Assembly (NCBI GenBank): GCA_947489705.1
Contig: CANLEQ010000011.1
Coordinates: forward strand, 1-64,000
Reading direction: 5' to 3'
DNA length: 64,000 nt
Source: an uncultured Paracoccaceae bacterium
GTDB taxonomy: Bacteria; Pseudomonadota; Alphaproteobacteria; Rhodobacterales; Rhodobacteraceae
The translations under genes were made by a program, and so were the position numbers. The notes below the pieces were generated by a model. That model saw nothing but the letters and a program-made list of their open reading frames with translations. It was not told the DNA's origin and did not search any database. Positions 1 through 7,942 of the stretch are shown in pieces (within the stretch, counting starts at the first letter, position 1; each line of letters starts with the position of its first letter).

Positions 1-356
1 GCTAACGACGCCAATAACGACGGAGGTTAAGATCTGCAGATCAGCTCAAGAAGGCGGTCCCAACCGGGCGGTTACGAATGAGCCTTCCAAGCCGTACTAG
101 AAAACCATGCATCGTAACCTCGATCTAATTTACAGTATCGCTCCAGCCACTTTGCAGCCGTCCGCTGCGCAGAACAAGTTCAAGAGGCTTGGGTCAGTCG
201 TTTGAGCATTTATATGGGCCGCTCGAAAATCGATGAAGGTTTGTCGAACGGTCTCACCGAAGTCGACATTGGCGCGATGGCAGCGAAAGTTCACTTCGTC
301 CGCGTTGCAGCCGCTCGGGTGGGCCGCGGCGGACGGCCGAAAGGAGCCTGCACCGG
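1..356. other. left edge, no gene recognised
   Basis: Short open frames exist on both strands, including a 76-codon minus frame. None has a convincing ribosome site, a recognisable domain or a conserved neighbour relation. I see no repeat, RNA gene or clear promoter here. It may be degraded accessory DNA downstream of the GlxA-type regulator. Confidence 0.4.
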
Positions 357-1376
357 TCATGTTGATGCGCCTACACCCGTGGGCAGGAACCGCAGTCGGT
401 AGGACGAGGGAGCCAATCCAGTCCGACTGCGGAAGTGGTGGCGCAACGCGTGCGCGGAGCCAAAGCCAACGGCTTGCGAGACCCCCTCGATACTAAGGCG
501 ACCCTCGCACAATAGCGCCTTGGCAGCCTCTACGCGCTCCGCGATCAGCCAGTCGCCCGGCGTAGTGCCGGTTGCGTCGCGGAATCGGCGCAGAAAGGTG
601 CGCAAGCTCATTCGTCCGTCCCGAGCCATGCGTTCGACCGGCCAATCCTGATCCAGGGTCTCGCGCATCCGGTCGAGAAGCGGAGCGATCGCGCCAGTTG
701 GGTGGATCGGCACCGGGCGCTCCAGGAATTGCGCTTGGCCGCCCGTCCGGTGGGCCGGCACGACCATGCGGCGCGCGACCGAGTTGGCCGCTTCGGGGCC
801 AAAGTCCTGTCGGACGATCTCGATCAGGAGATCGATGCCGGCGGCGCTTCCGGCCGAGGTGTAGACACGGTCATGGCCGCGATAGAGCGACGCTGCATCG
901 ACGCGGACTTCGGGGAACCGGGCCTGCAACGCGGCGGCATAGCGCCAGTGCGTCGCAGCGGCCGCCCCGTCGAGCAGGCCGGTCGCGGCCAGCACGAATG
1001 CACCAGAGCAAATCGACACCAGTCGAGCCCCACGAGCGTGTGCCGCGCACAGCCGGTCGGCCAGTACCTGCGGTACGTCCGCCTCCGCACCTTTCCATCC
1101 CGGAACAACAATGATGTCTGCCTCGTCCAGCAGATCCGGTCCCCGGTCGGGAGTAATGCTGAAGCCGCCATGGGCCCGCAGCGGCCCCGGCTCGATTGCG
1201 CAGCTGGCAAAGCGATACCAACCCGGCCCCATCTCGGGCCGGTCCAGCCCGAACACCTCGGCGACAATCCCGAACTCGAAGGTGCAGAGACCATCATAGA
1301 GGAGGGCCGTCACCAACGGACCGGTGGCGTTCGGATGAGCGGATCGGTTTGGCACAATATTTACGAAGGATGTCAT
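357..1376 (-). CDS. ftrA: GlxA/FtrA-type AraC-family regulator with DJ-1/PfpI domain
   Basis: A transcription factor with an N-terminal amidase-like (DJ-1/PfpI) sensor fold and a C-terminal AraC helix-turn-helix. The sensor half includes ICSGAFVLAATGLLDG, the conserved segment around the nucleophile-elbow position. The C-terminal 100 residues contain the two HTH units, seen as SLRTFLRRFRDATGTTPGDW and VSQAVGFGSAHALRHHF. I chose the internal ATG giving MTSFVN over the upstream track start because it matches the usual length of about 340 residues. The gene is divergent from a rhodanese gene; an ftrA-rhodanese pair recurs in alphaproteobacteria, so it probably controls that gene. The ligand is unknown. 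The symbol rests on architecture and context only. Confidence 0.8.
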   Translation of the reverse strand: MTSFVNIVPNRSAHPNATGPLVTALLYDGLCTFEFGIVAEVFGLDRPEMGPGWYRFASCAIEPGPLRAHGGFSITPDRGPDLLDEADIIVVPGWKGAEADVPQVLADRLCAAHARGARLVSICSGAFVLAATGLLDGAAAATHWRYAAALQARFPEVRVDAASLYRGHDRVYTSAGSAAGIDLLIEIVRQDFGPEAANSVARRMVVPAHRTGGQAQFLERPVPIHPTGAIAPLLDRMRETLDQDWPVERMARDGRMSLRTFLRRFRDATGTTPGDWLIAERVEAAKALLCEGRLSIEGVSQAVGFGSAHALRHHFRSRTGLAPSSYRLRFLPTGVGAST

Positions 1377-1444
1377 TTTCGCCAATTGCCATGAACGGCC
1401 GCACTTCGCCATATCCTCCTGACACCTTGAAAGGATATTCCATC

Positions 1445-1837
1445 ATGTCCGCCGTAACAGAGATCCCCGCCGCTCCCAGCGACGCCGCGCGCCAGCATTT
1501 TGCCGCTGAGTTCATGTTCGAGACCGACTGCTGGGACGTTCATGACGCTTTGACCAAGGGGGCGGATTTCGTCTTGCTGGATGTGCGCAGTCCCTCGCTC
1601 TACACCGCCGGACATATCTCCGGCGCCGTCCTTCTGCCGCACGGCAAGATCACCCGTTCGAAGATGAGCGCGTGGCCGGAGGACACCATGTTCGTCACCT
1701 ACTGCGCCGGGCCGCATTGCAACGGGGCCGCCCGCGGCGCGCTGCGCCTGGCCGAGCTTGGGCGGCCGGTCAAGATCATGGCCGGAGGCATCACGGGGTG
1801 GATCGAAGAAGGGTTTGAATTGGTCACGGACGCATGA
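1445..1837 (+). CDS. rhodanese-like sulfurtransferase
   Basis: A single-domain rhodanese of 130 residues. The active-site loop reads YCAGPHCNGA, with the catalytic Cys first, and the domain opens with FVLLDVRSPSLYTAGHI and closes with MAGGITGWIEEG, both typical of the fold. Such proteins carry persulfide sulfur or act in cyanide or sulfur stress; the substrate cannot be read from sequence. The start at ATG in ATGTCCGCC is preceded by GAAAGGA. The gene overlaps the following acetyltransferase by ATGA, so the two are probably co-transcribed. It lies divergent from the FtrA-type regulator, which is the likely controller. Confidence 0.88.
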   Translation: MSAVTEIPAAPSDAARQHFAAEFMFETDCWDVHDALTKGADFVLLDVRSPSLYTAGHISGAVLLPHGKITRSKMSAWPEDTMFVTYCAGPHCNGAARGALRLAELGRPVKIMAGGITGWIEEGFELVTDA

Positions 1838-2268
1838 TCCTTCGGTGTGCTCAGCCAGACGATGGTGGCCAGCTTCTACCCCTTATCCGGGACCACGCTG
1901 CGTTCGAACGGGGCGCGGCGACATTAACGGCAGATGTTCTGAACGACGTGCTGCTACGTCCCGATCCGCCGGTTCACCTGTTCGTGGACGAAATGAAGGG
2001 ATTGGTCGGTTATGCCGCGCTGACGTTCGACTACGCACTCTGGCACGGTGCGCGGACTGGCCATCTGGACTCCCTGTTCGTCGCCCAGCCATGCCGTGGG
2101 CTCGGGATCGGCGGCAGGCTTCTCGCCAAGGTCGTTCAGTCGACCCGCGAGGCCGGAGCCATCTGGCTGGAATGGCAAACGCCGCGATGGAGCACGGCGG
2201 CCACGAACTTCTACCTGCGGAATGGCGCGGAAATACTGGAGAAAGAGCGTTTCCGCTTTTTCTTCTAA
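1834..2268 (+). CDS. GNAT-family N-acetyltransferase
   Basis: A 144-residue acyl-CoA-dependent acetyltransferase. The acetyl-CoA pyrophosphate-binding motif A is seen as LFVAQPCRGLGIGGRLL (pattern Q/R-x-x-G-x-G), followed by a C-terminal NFYLRNGAE typical of motif B. It is translationally coupled to the rhodanese gene by an ATGA overlap. The substrate is unknown. The protein ends at EKERFRFFF, a normal-looking end, so I do not think the neighbouring recombinase element has truncated it. Confidence 0.85.
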   Translation: MILRCAQPDDGGQLLPLIRDHAAFERGAATLTADVLNDVLLRPDPPVHLFVDEMKGLVGYAALTFDYALWHGARTGHLDSLFVAQPCRGLGIGGRLLAKVVQSTREAGAIWLEWQTPRWSTAATNFYLRNGAEILEKERFRFFF

Positions 2269-2401
2269 GTGTCGGCATTGTCCCGCGGTGCCGCCGCTGG
2301 AGCAGACCGCGTCGAACAACTGAATCGACTCTTCAATCCACCTTGCAAACGAGCTTATCGCCTGTAGCGGCGATGAAACTGCCGCCGCTGAGGTTCGGCC
2401 A

Positions 2402-2435
2402 GTAGGCCCCCTCGGTTCCGGAAATTCCGGCCTAC
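2402..2435. repeat. inverted repeat in front of the recombinase trio
   Basis: GTAGGCC and GGCCTAC form arms around an inner CCGGAAATTCCGG, which is itself nearly palindromic. It lies about 35 bases before the first recombinase start. It could be a regulatory hairpin or part of the left end of the element. The right-end repeat (GCGGCATA type) is not found here, so the left boundary stays unresolved. Confidence 0.5.
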
Positions 2436-2469
2436 GATGACCTCTCCATCAACCTGGAGGGACCATCCC

Positions 2470-3708
2470 GTGAAAACCTCATCGAACCAAACGCACACGC
2501 CCGCGAAGCTGCCCGCTGTCGCTTCCGCCTTTGCCGAGTTCATCGCTGGGCAGGGCTACAGCGCCGAGTTCATCCAGAAGTATGACGATAGCGCTCACGC
2601 CTTCTGCCAGTACCTCGAACGAGAACGTCTAGGGGTTTGTGATCTAGACGATCCCACGGCCACGCAGATCATATCAGGATGCATCGCCAAGGTTCGTTCC
2701 GGCGACCGCACGCACGCCAAATACAGACTCGAACGATTCCGCGATTACTTGATCGAGAATGCCGGCGCACCCGGACGGGATCCCTCTTCTCTCGACACAT
2801 CGCCCCGAGCTCGTCTTAGGAGGGAATACGAGGCCTATCTTCACGAGGAGCGCGGTCTCGCCGACAGCACGATCTACCACTGCATGCGGTACTACGACCT
2901 GTTCGTTACCCACATGTTCGGGTCGGCCCTCGGGGATCTGGACAAGATCGGCCCCGACGACGTCGTGACCTTCATCCTAGAGCGCCGGAAGGCCGGGGCG
3001 GCACCGCGGGACAAGACGATCCCGGCGCACCTGCGCAACCTGTTCGTGTTCCTGTTTTGGAGCGGTCGAACCAAGCGCAATCTCGGGCGAAGCATACCGC
3101 CCAGCCGGCAACCCAAGCCGACCGCAATTCCGAGGTATTTGCCGCCGGAGGATATTCAGCGCCTTATCGAGGCCGCTAGGGTCACACCGAACACCGGGCG
3201 GCGGAACTACGCGATGCTGCTCCTCCTCTCTCGTCTCGGCCTGCGGTCCCCGGAAGTGGTCGCGGTCCAGCTCAATGATATCGACTGGCGGCGCGGTGAA
3301 ATCCTGATCCGTGGAAAGCGTCAACTTCATGATCGCATGCCCCTCCCCGACGAGGTGGGCAGAGCGATCGTCGACTACATCCAGAACGAGCGGCGCGGGT
3401 CCGACCGTGCCCTGTTCGTTCTGTCCCGGGCCCCGTACAGCCGCTTCAAGGACGGGCAGATCGTAAATTTGATCCTCAAGGATGTCTACGACGCCACCGG
3501 CATCGCTCCCCCGCAATCCTATATCGGCTCTCACATCCTTCGACACAGCTTGGCGACGGACCTGCTTCGCAAGGGGGCGTCTCTGGAAGAGATCGGGGAT
3601 GTCCTCCGCCACAGGTCACAGATGACCACCACCATCTACGCTCAGCACGATGTCGAGGCGCTTCGCGGGCTCGCTCAACCATGGCCGGTCGAGGGGGATG
3701 TACGATGA
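2470..3708 (+). CDS. ritA: RIT tyrosine recombinase A
   Basis: First and longest recombinase of the trio, about 412 residues. It has an N-terminal SAM-like core-binding domain and a C-terminal catalytic domain. The catalytic residues are visible: Arg in RLGLRSPEV, the H-x-x-R box in SHILRHSLAT, His in LRHRSQMTT and the nucleophile Tyr in TTIYAQHD. I prefer the GTG start (VKTSSN) because GGAGGGA lies nine bases upstream. The track ATG is 11 codons earlier without a good ribosome site. The stop overlaps the ATG of the second recombinase. In this family all three proteins are thought to act together in movement of the element. Confidence 0.82.
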   Translation: MKTSSNQTHTPAKLPAVASAFAEFIAGQGYSAEFIQKYDDSAHAFCQYLERERLGVCDLDDPTATQIISGCIAKVRSGDRTHAKYRLERFRDYLIENAGAPGRDPSSLDTSPRARLRREYEAYLHEERGLADSTIYHCMRYYDLFVTHMFGSALGDLDKIGPDDVVTFILERRKAGAAPRDKTIPAHLRNLFVFLFWSGRTKRNLGRSIPPSRQPKPTAIPRYLPPEDIQRLIEAARVTPNTGRRNYAMLLLLSRLGLRSPEVVAVQLNDIDWRRGEILIRGKRQLHDRMPLPDEVGRAIVDYIQNERRGSDRALFVLSRAPYSRFKDGQIVNLILKDVYDATGIAPPQSYIGSHILRHSLATDLLRKGASLEEIGDVLRHRSQMTTTIYAQHDVEALRGLAQPWPVEGDVR

Positions 3709-4652
3709 TCTCCTTGTCCCAGAGGCTCGATCAATACCTCGCCCTGCGCCGGAGCTTCGGGTTCGACCTAGCGTTTGCGGAACGCGTGTTGCGCAAGTTT
3801 ACAGCCTTCGCCGACGCCCGCGGTGATTGCCACATCACCACGGACCTCTTCCTGGCGTGGAAGGCAGCCTATGGTTCCGCCAGCAATGCCACTTGGGCCA
3901 ACAGGCTCGGCATGGTTCGCGGGTTCTCCCGGTGGCTGGCGGAGCGCGACGGGCTCACGCACGTTCCTCCCGCCGGACTGATCCCGGCTCGCAGGTACGC
4001 TCGAAAGGCCCCCTATATTTACACCAGGAAAGAGATTGGATCTTTGGTAGCGGCGGCGGCGACCTTGCCGTCGGTCTATGGTCTGCGCTCGGCAGTCTGG
4101 CAGACCGTGTTCGGCCTGGTTGCCGTCACGGGGCTACGTATCAACGAAGCCTTGAACCTCGACCGGAAGTACGTCGACCTCGATCATGGCTTCCTTCAGA
4201 TCGAAAAGAGCAAGAACGGAACCGGGCGGCTCATCCCGATCCATGAGAGTACGACCGAACGTCTCACCAGCTATGCGGCGGTCCGGGATCGCATCCTCGG
4301 TCCGACCGAAGGCCGGTTCTTCCTGAAGGAGGACGGAACGCCTGCAGGAGATTGCGGAGCGAGGTACAACTTCGCGGAAATCAGCCGGGTGGTCGGATTG
4401 AGAGGCCCGCAACTCTATCACCGTCACGGGACGGGACCCCGCATCCATGATCTCCGGCACACATTCGCGGTCCGGACGATCCTCGGGTGGTTCCGCGAGG
4501 GGCACGAGATCGACCGCGAGATGTACAAATTGAGCGCCTATCTCGGGCATGTCCAACCGGAACATACCTACTGGTATATCGAGGCCGTTCCGGAACTGAT
4601 GCAGCTCGCCGCGGACCGTGCGGAACGGCGTTACCGGGAGGATGCGTCATGA
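3705..4652 (+). CDS. ritB: RIT tyrosine recombinase B
   Basis: Second recombinase of the trio, 315 residues from the ATG that overlaps the previous stop (MISLSQRLDQY). The core-binding domain is followed by a catalytic domain with Arg in VTGLRINEAL, the H-x-x-R box in RIHDLRHTFAV, His in AYLGHVQPEHT and Tyr in TYWYIEAV. The TYWYIEA variant around the nucleophile fits the second protein of RIT trios. It overlaps the third gene by ATGA, so expression is expected to be strictly coupled. Confidence 0.85.
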   Translation: MISLSQRLDQYLALRRSFGFDLAFAERVLRKFTAFADARGDCHITTDLFLAWKAAYGSASNATWANRLGMVRGFSRWLAERDGLTHVPPAGLIPARRYARKAPYIYTRKEIGSLVAAAATLPSVYGLRSAVWQTVFGLVAVTGLRINEALNLDRKYVDLDHGFLQIEKSKNGTGRLIPIHESTTERLTSYAAVRDRILGPTEGRFFLKEDGTPAGDCGARYNFAEISRVVGLRGPQLYHRHGTGPRIHDLRHTFAVRTILGWFREGHEIDREMYKLSAYLGHVQPEHTYWYIEAVPELMQLAADRAERRYREDAS

Positions 4653-5647
4653 TCGCCGCGTATCCCCTGCCGGTCTATGTCCAGCGGTTCTTCACGGAGC
4701 GGCTGCTCGGCCAGCTCGACGCCAGCCCGAACACCGTCGCCAGCTACCGGGATACGTTCCGGCTTTTGTTGCGGTTCGCCACGAGCGAACTGGGCCGCCT
4801 GCCGACCGACCTGCGGGTGGGCGATCTCGACGCCGCGTTGATCGGCCGCTTCCTGACATCCTGCGAAAAGGAGCGCGGGAACTCGGCGCGGAGCCGCAAT
4901 ACCCGCCTCGCGGCGATCCGGTCGTTCTTCAAGTACGTCGCCGTCAACGAACCCCAGCTGCTCTTTCATTGTCAGAAGATCTTGGCGATGCCCTCCAAAC
5001 GCTACGAGAAGCGTGTCGTCGATTTCCTTCTCCGTGACGAAATCGATGCGCTTCTCGGCGCCCCCGATCCGACCCTGTGGTTCGGCCGGCGCGACCGGAC
5101 CATCCTGACCGTGATGCTGCAAACCGGCCTACGGGTGTCCGAAGTGATCTCGCTGAGGATCAGGGATGTCGAGCTCGGAACCGGTGCCCATGTTCGATGC
5201 AAGGGCAAGGGGCGAAAGGCTCGCGTCACCCCGCTTCGCTCCGACAGTCGTTCCGAGTTGTCAGGCTGGCTGGACGAACGGCAAGCGGACGACGACGACT
5301 GGCTGTTCGTGGGAAAGGCGGGTCGACCGCTGAGCCGGGACGCCGTGGAGCAACTGGTTCGCAGGCATGTCACTACGGCTGCGTCGACCTGTCCATCCCT
5401 TCGAGCCAAACGCGTATCGCCGCATGTGCTTCGGCACACCGCGGCCATGCAGCTTCTCCAGAGCGGCGTCGACCGAACCGTCATCGCGCTGTGGCTGGGT
5501 CACGAGTCCACGGAAACGACCCAGATGTACATCCACGCCGACATCGAGTTGAAGGAACGCGCCATGGCGAGAACTAAGGCGATCGACCAAATCGCGGGAA
5601 AATACCAGCCACCTGACGACCTGCTGGGCTTCCTCGAGAACCTCTGA
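4649..5647 (+). CDS. ritC: RIT tyrosine recombinase C
   Basis: Third recombinase of the trio, 332 residues, XerC/D-like. Catalytic signatures are TGLRVSEVISL (Arg), CKGKGRKAR (Lys strand), PHVLRHTAAM (H-x-x-R), LGHESTETTQMY (His and Tyr). The start is the ATG overlapping the ritB stop, giving MIAAYPLP; the longer frame in the track is read-through of ritB in another frame. The stop lies only two bases before the first of the right-end repeats. Confidence 0.86.
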   Translation: MIAAYPLPVYVQRFFTERLLGQLDASPNTVASYRDTFRLLLRFATSELGRLPTDLRVGDLDAALIGRFLTSCEKERGNSARSRNTRLAAIRSFFKYVAVNEPQLLFHCQKILAMPSKRYEKRVVDFLLRDEIDALLGAPDPTLWFGRRDRTILTVMLQTGLRVSEVISLRIRDVELGTGAHVRCKGKGRKARVTPLRSDSRSELSGWLDERQADDDDWLFVGKAGRPLSRDAVEQLVRRHVTTAASTCPSLRAKRVSPHVLRHTAAMQLLQSGVDRTVIALWLGHESTETTQMYIHADIELKERAMARTKAIDQIAGKYQPPDDLLGFLENL

Positions 5648-5648
5648 C

Positions 5649-5731
5649 TATGCCGCCTTGCCGCGCGGTCAACCCTGACGGATCACAGTGTTACGCTGTC
5701 CGCGCGGCATAATCCAAAACGCGGCATTATG
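5649..5731. repeat. right-end repeats of the RIT element
   Basis: TATGCCGC just after ritC is inverted against GCGGCATA 48 bases later. A second near-direct copy, GCGGCATTATG, follows after CGTTTT-like spacing and abuts the ardC coding sequence. Repeated short palindrome-like units at the ends fit recombinase binding sites of a tyrosine-recombinase element. Confidence 0.55.
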
Positions 5732-6373
5732 TCCAAGCTCATGAAAAAGCGTAGAATAATACGCGCCGGCACTCTCGAACCGGTCTATCGGCGGCATGTG
5801 GATGCGGTCGAGCGAGGGGATGAAGCAGGCTTGGTCGCCGCCGATGACGACATCCGCCGCGATCGCGTCGAAGAACGCCTGCGCCTCGGGGATCGGCTGC
5901 GGACCGTCGCTCGGATCGCCTTCGGGCTCGGGATGGTAGGAGGCGTCGAGACCCTCGATCTGGCTGACATGGAAGACGCGGTAAGATTTCAGGAAGCGGT
6001 AGCTACCCCCGCCTTCCCGGCCTTCCTCCTCGCCAACGGCGTCGCCGGCCGCATTTTTCGTCTCCCCACCGGGCTTCTTGGCTGTCCCGTAATAGACGAC
6101 GAGAGAAGACCTCTCTCCGCGGCGGACACTCGCGTTCAGGGCCTTCGATTGCGCGAACGTCATCCAGTAGGGCGAGCTGTAGCCCATCATCGCCGCGCGC
6201 AGGCCAAGCAGGAACGCATTGATGGCTTGGTAGCGTTCGCCGTTGTGGCGCAGTGGAACGCCGCCGCCCGCAATCTTCCACGGCCGCCGCCAGGGCATCG
6301 TGCCCTTTTCGAGAAGGGCGATGATCTCGTTCGTCACGTCCGCCGCGACATCCATCTTTTGCTTGGTGGCCAT
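5669..6373 (-). pseudogene. ardC: ArdC-like antirestriction protein, 3' end removed by RIT insertion
   Basis: The reading frame starts MATKQKMDV (ATG with AAAAGGA nine bases upstream). It shows the N-terminal ssDNA-binding ArdC domain: GTMPWRRPW, RYQAINAFLLG and YWMTFAQ. Then comes the zincin-type peptidase start, DRIHMPP and TLFHELGH. Homologs continue for about 60-90 residues after HELGH. Here the frame crosses into element sequence (FWIMPRG...) and stops, so the third metal ligand and C-terminus are missing. ArdC protects incoming plasmid DNA from restriction and is a conjugative-plasmid marker. The fragment is probably inactive as a peptidase, though the DNA-binding half is intact. Confidence 0.85.
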
Positions 6374-6410
6374 CGGTCCGGGTCCTTTTCCGAGGTGAAA
6401 ATCCACCACG

Positions 6411-6448
6411 AAAAAAGCCCCCTCTTCCCTTTGGAAGCCGGGGGCTTT
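6411..6448 (-). terminator. rho-independent terminator between small-gene operon and ardC
   Basis: On the minus strand AAAGCCCCC pairs with GGGGGCTTT, with an inner GGAAG/CTTCC extension, followed by six T. It lies upstream of ardC and, in the ancestral order seen in copy B, just after the 86-residue protein gene. Copy B keeps only the right arm because its duplicated region begins inside this hairpin. Confidence 0.75.
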
Positions 6449-6494
6449 CGGATCGGATACCCGAACCCGGAGATCAGAGGCATCGGTCTGTCAG
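6422..6494. repeat. backbone segment repeated next to copy B
   Basis: This stretch (CTCTTCCCTTTGGAAG... to CATCGGTCTGTCAG) recurs with few differences at 47657-47729. There it runs straight on into the sequence that here begins again at 12390. It is therefore the part of module copy A left of the 5.9-kb insertion. Confidence 0.85.
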
Positions 6495-6906
6495 CGGTGG
6501 ACGGCACCGCATAGCTCTGCCCCTTCCGTTAAAGGCATTGCCTCTGACCGGGCGGTCTACGCCGAAGCGGCCTTTCGCTGCAAGTGCGCCAATGGCAGCA
6601 AAGCGCGCATTGCAACGTTGCCAATACATTGGTGGAGCATGTTCCACCGCGGCGCGCTAGTTGCGCGGCAGCGGTTTTGGAAACGCCCATCACCACCGCC
6701 TTTCCGCCCGTAGCGGAGTACACCAGCGAGGTCGGCGAGCGCGGCCGAAGAACTAGGGATGCTCTCGGATGGGTCTAGTATCCCCGAGATGCTGGCCGAC
6801 CATTTCACGCGAGAACAGGCGCGGGCCTGTCAGATGTTACAATCACGTGCCTTCGGTTCTTTATGCGTGGAAACTTACAAGCCTCTAAGCGGCTTAGACG
6901 CATCTT
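6495..6906. other. gene-free stretch
   Basis: Left part of the inserted segment. The short frames on both strands lack ribosome sites and recognisable domains. I see no clear promoter or repeat apart from the GTCAG edge. Confidence 0.4.
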
Positions 6907-7803
6907 TCACGGATGCGCATAACGAAGCGCGTCGACAATGACCCTGAAGGCTGGCAGGTTTTGTCGCCGACTGGGGTAGTAGATGTAGTACCCTGAGAAG
7001 AACGGCGACCAGTCATCCAGAACCTGCACCAGGTCTCCGGCTGCAATGTGTTGCACGACCGTATCCTCCGGGATGTAAGCGATGCCGTAGCCGTTCAGCG
7101 CCGCATCGATCATCGCGTGCGAGGAATTGAAGGCGAGCTGGCCATCGACCCGAACGCGAAGGTCCTGCCCATCCTTCTCGAACTCCCAGGCGTAGAGCCC
7201 GCCGGCCCTGAGATGCCTGTGGTTGATGCAGTTGTGCCCAATCAGCTCTTCCGGGTGGACCGGTGCGGGATGCGTCTTCAGGTACCCGGGTGACGCGACG
7301 GCCACCAATCTCCAATCCGGACTAATCCTGACGGCGATCATGTCCTTCTCGACGCTTTCGCCCAAGCGGATGCCCGCGTCGAAACCCTCCTCGACGATGT
7401 TGCGAAAGCCGTTGTCGATGTTCAGCTCGAGCTTGATGTCCGGATAGTCGACAAGCACGGGCCGCAGCTTCGGCCAAACCACGCTGTTGTGCGCGTGATC
7501 GGACAACGTGATCCTGATAGTCCCCCCAGGCTTGTCGCGAAACTCCGTCAGTGACGCGATTTCCGCCTCGATCTCTTCCACGCGCGGCGCCAATGCCTGT
7601 CGCAGGCGCTCTCCTGCCTCAGTCGGCGCGACGTTACGCGTCGTGCGCGTCAGGAGCCGGATGCCCATTTGCGTCTCGAGGCGCTTGATGGTGTGGCTGA
7701 GCGTGGACTGGGCGATGCCGAGCTTGGCAGCGGCGCGCGTGAAGCTTCGCTCCTCGGCAACGGCCAGGAACCACAACAGGTCGTTGAACTGTCCCCGCGC
7801 CAT
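6907..7803 (-). CDS. LysR-family transcriptional regulator
   Basis: A 298-residue LTTR. The N-terminal winged HTH is clear: FLAVAEERSFTRAAAKLGIA then STLSHTIKRLETQMGIRLL. The C-terminal substrate-binding domain contains GFDAGIRLGESVEKDMIAV and the GYGIAYIPEDTV stretch seen in the CrgA/PA2206-like group. It is divergent from the MFS transporter gene and probably controls it together with the hydrolase and SDR downstream. The inducer is unknown. Confidence 0.88.
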   Translation of the reverse strand: MARGQFNDLLWFLAVAEERSFTRAAAKLGIAQSTLSHTIKRLETQMGIRLLTRTTRNVAPTEAGERLRQALAPRVEEIEAEIASLTEFRDKPGGTIRITLSDHAHNSVVWPKLRPVLVDYPDIKLELNIDNGFRNIVEEGFDAGIRLGESVEKDMIAVRISPDWRLVAVASPGYLKTHPAPVHPEELIGHNCINHRHLRAGGLYAWEFEKDGQDLRVRVDGQLAFNSSHAMIDAALNGYGIAYIPEDTVVQHIAAGDLVQVLDDWSPFFSGYYIYYPSRRQNLPAFRVIVDALRYAHP

Positions 7804-7942
7804 GCTCTGCTCCCATCATGCTGAACCACTTATGCCCCCCATCGATTAATGCAATCGTATTTGCACGTCTAATACATTTATCCGGTTGCTGCTATTTCAG
7901 CGTCATCGAAAGCCGGCTCTGCAGCCGGAAGCGAGGCGCAGA
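7804..7942. promoter_or_regulatory. divergent LysR/MFS control region
   Basis: An AT-rich stretch contains ATCGATTAATGCAATCGTAT, an imperfect dyad of the size and spacing of LysR T-N11-A boxes. It sits between the two divergent starts, so binding there could regulate both. The box is a visual match only. Confidence 0.45.

Larger units (their letters stand above)
2402..5720 (+). mobile_element. RIT (recombinase-in-trio) element
   Basis: Three different tyrosine recombinases lie in the same direction, each overlapping the next by ATGA. This is the defining layout of RIT elements. The right end is located by truncation of ardC directly after its HELGH motif. The left end is approximate: no matching inverted terminal repeat was found, and the missing ardC 3' end is not present on the left side, so the locus was rearranged or partly deleted after or during insertion. 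No cargo genes are carried. Confidence 0.75.

Noticed and set aside
130-360. 76-codon minus frame at the left edge
   Set aside because: No ribosome site, no family and no homologous neighbour; cannot be supported as a gene from sequence alone.
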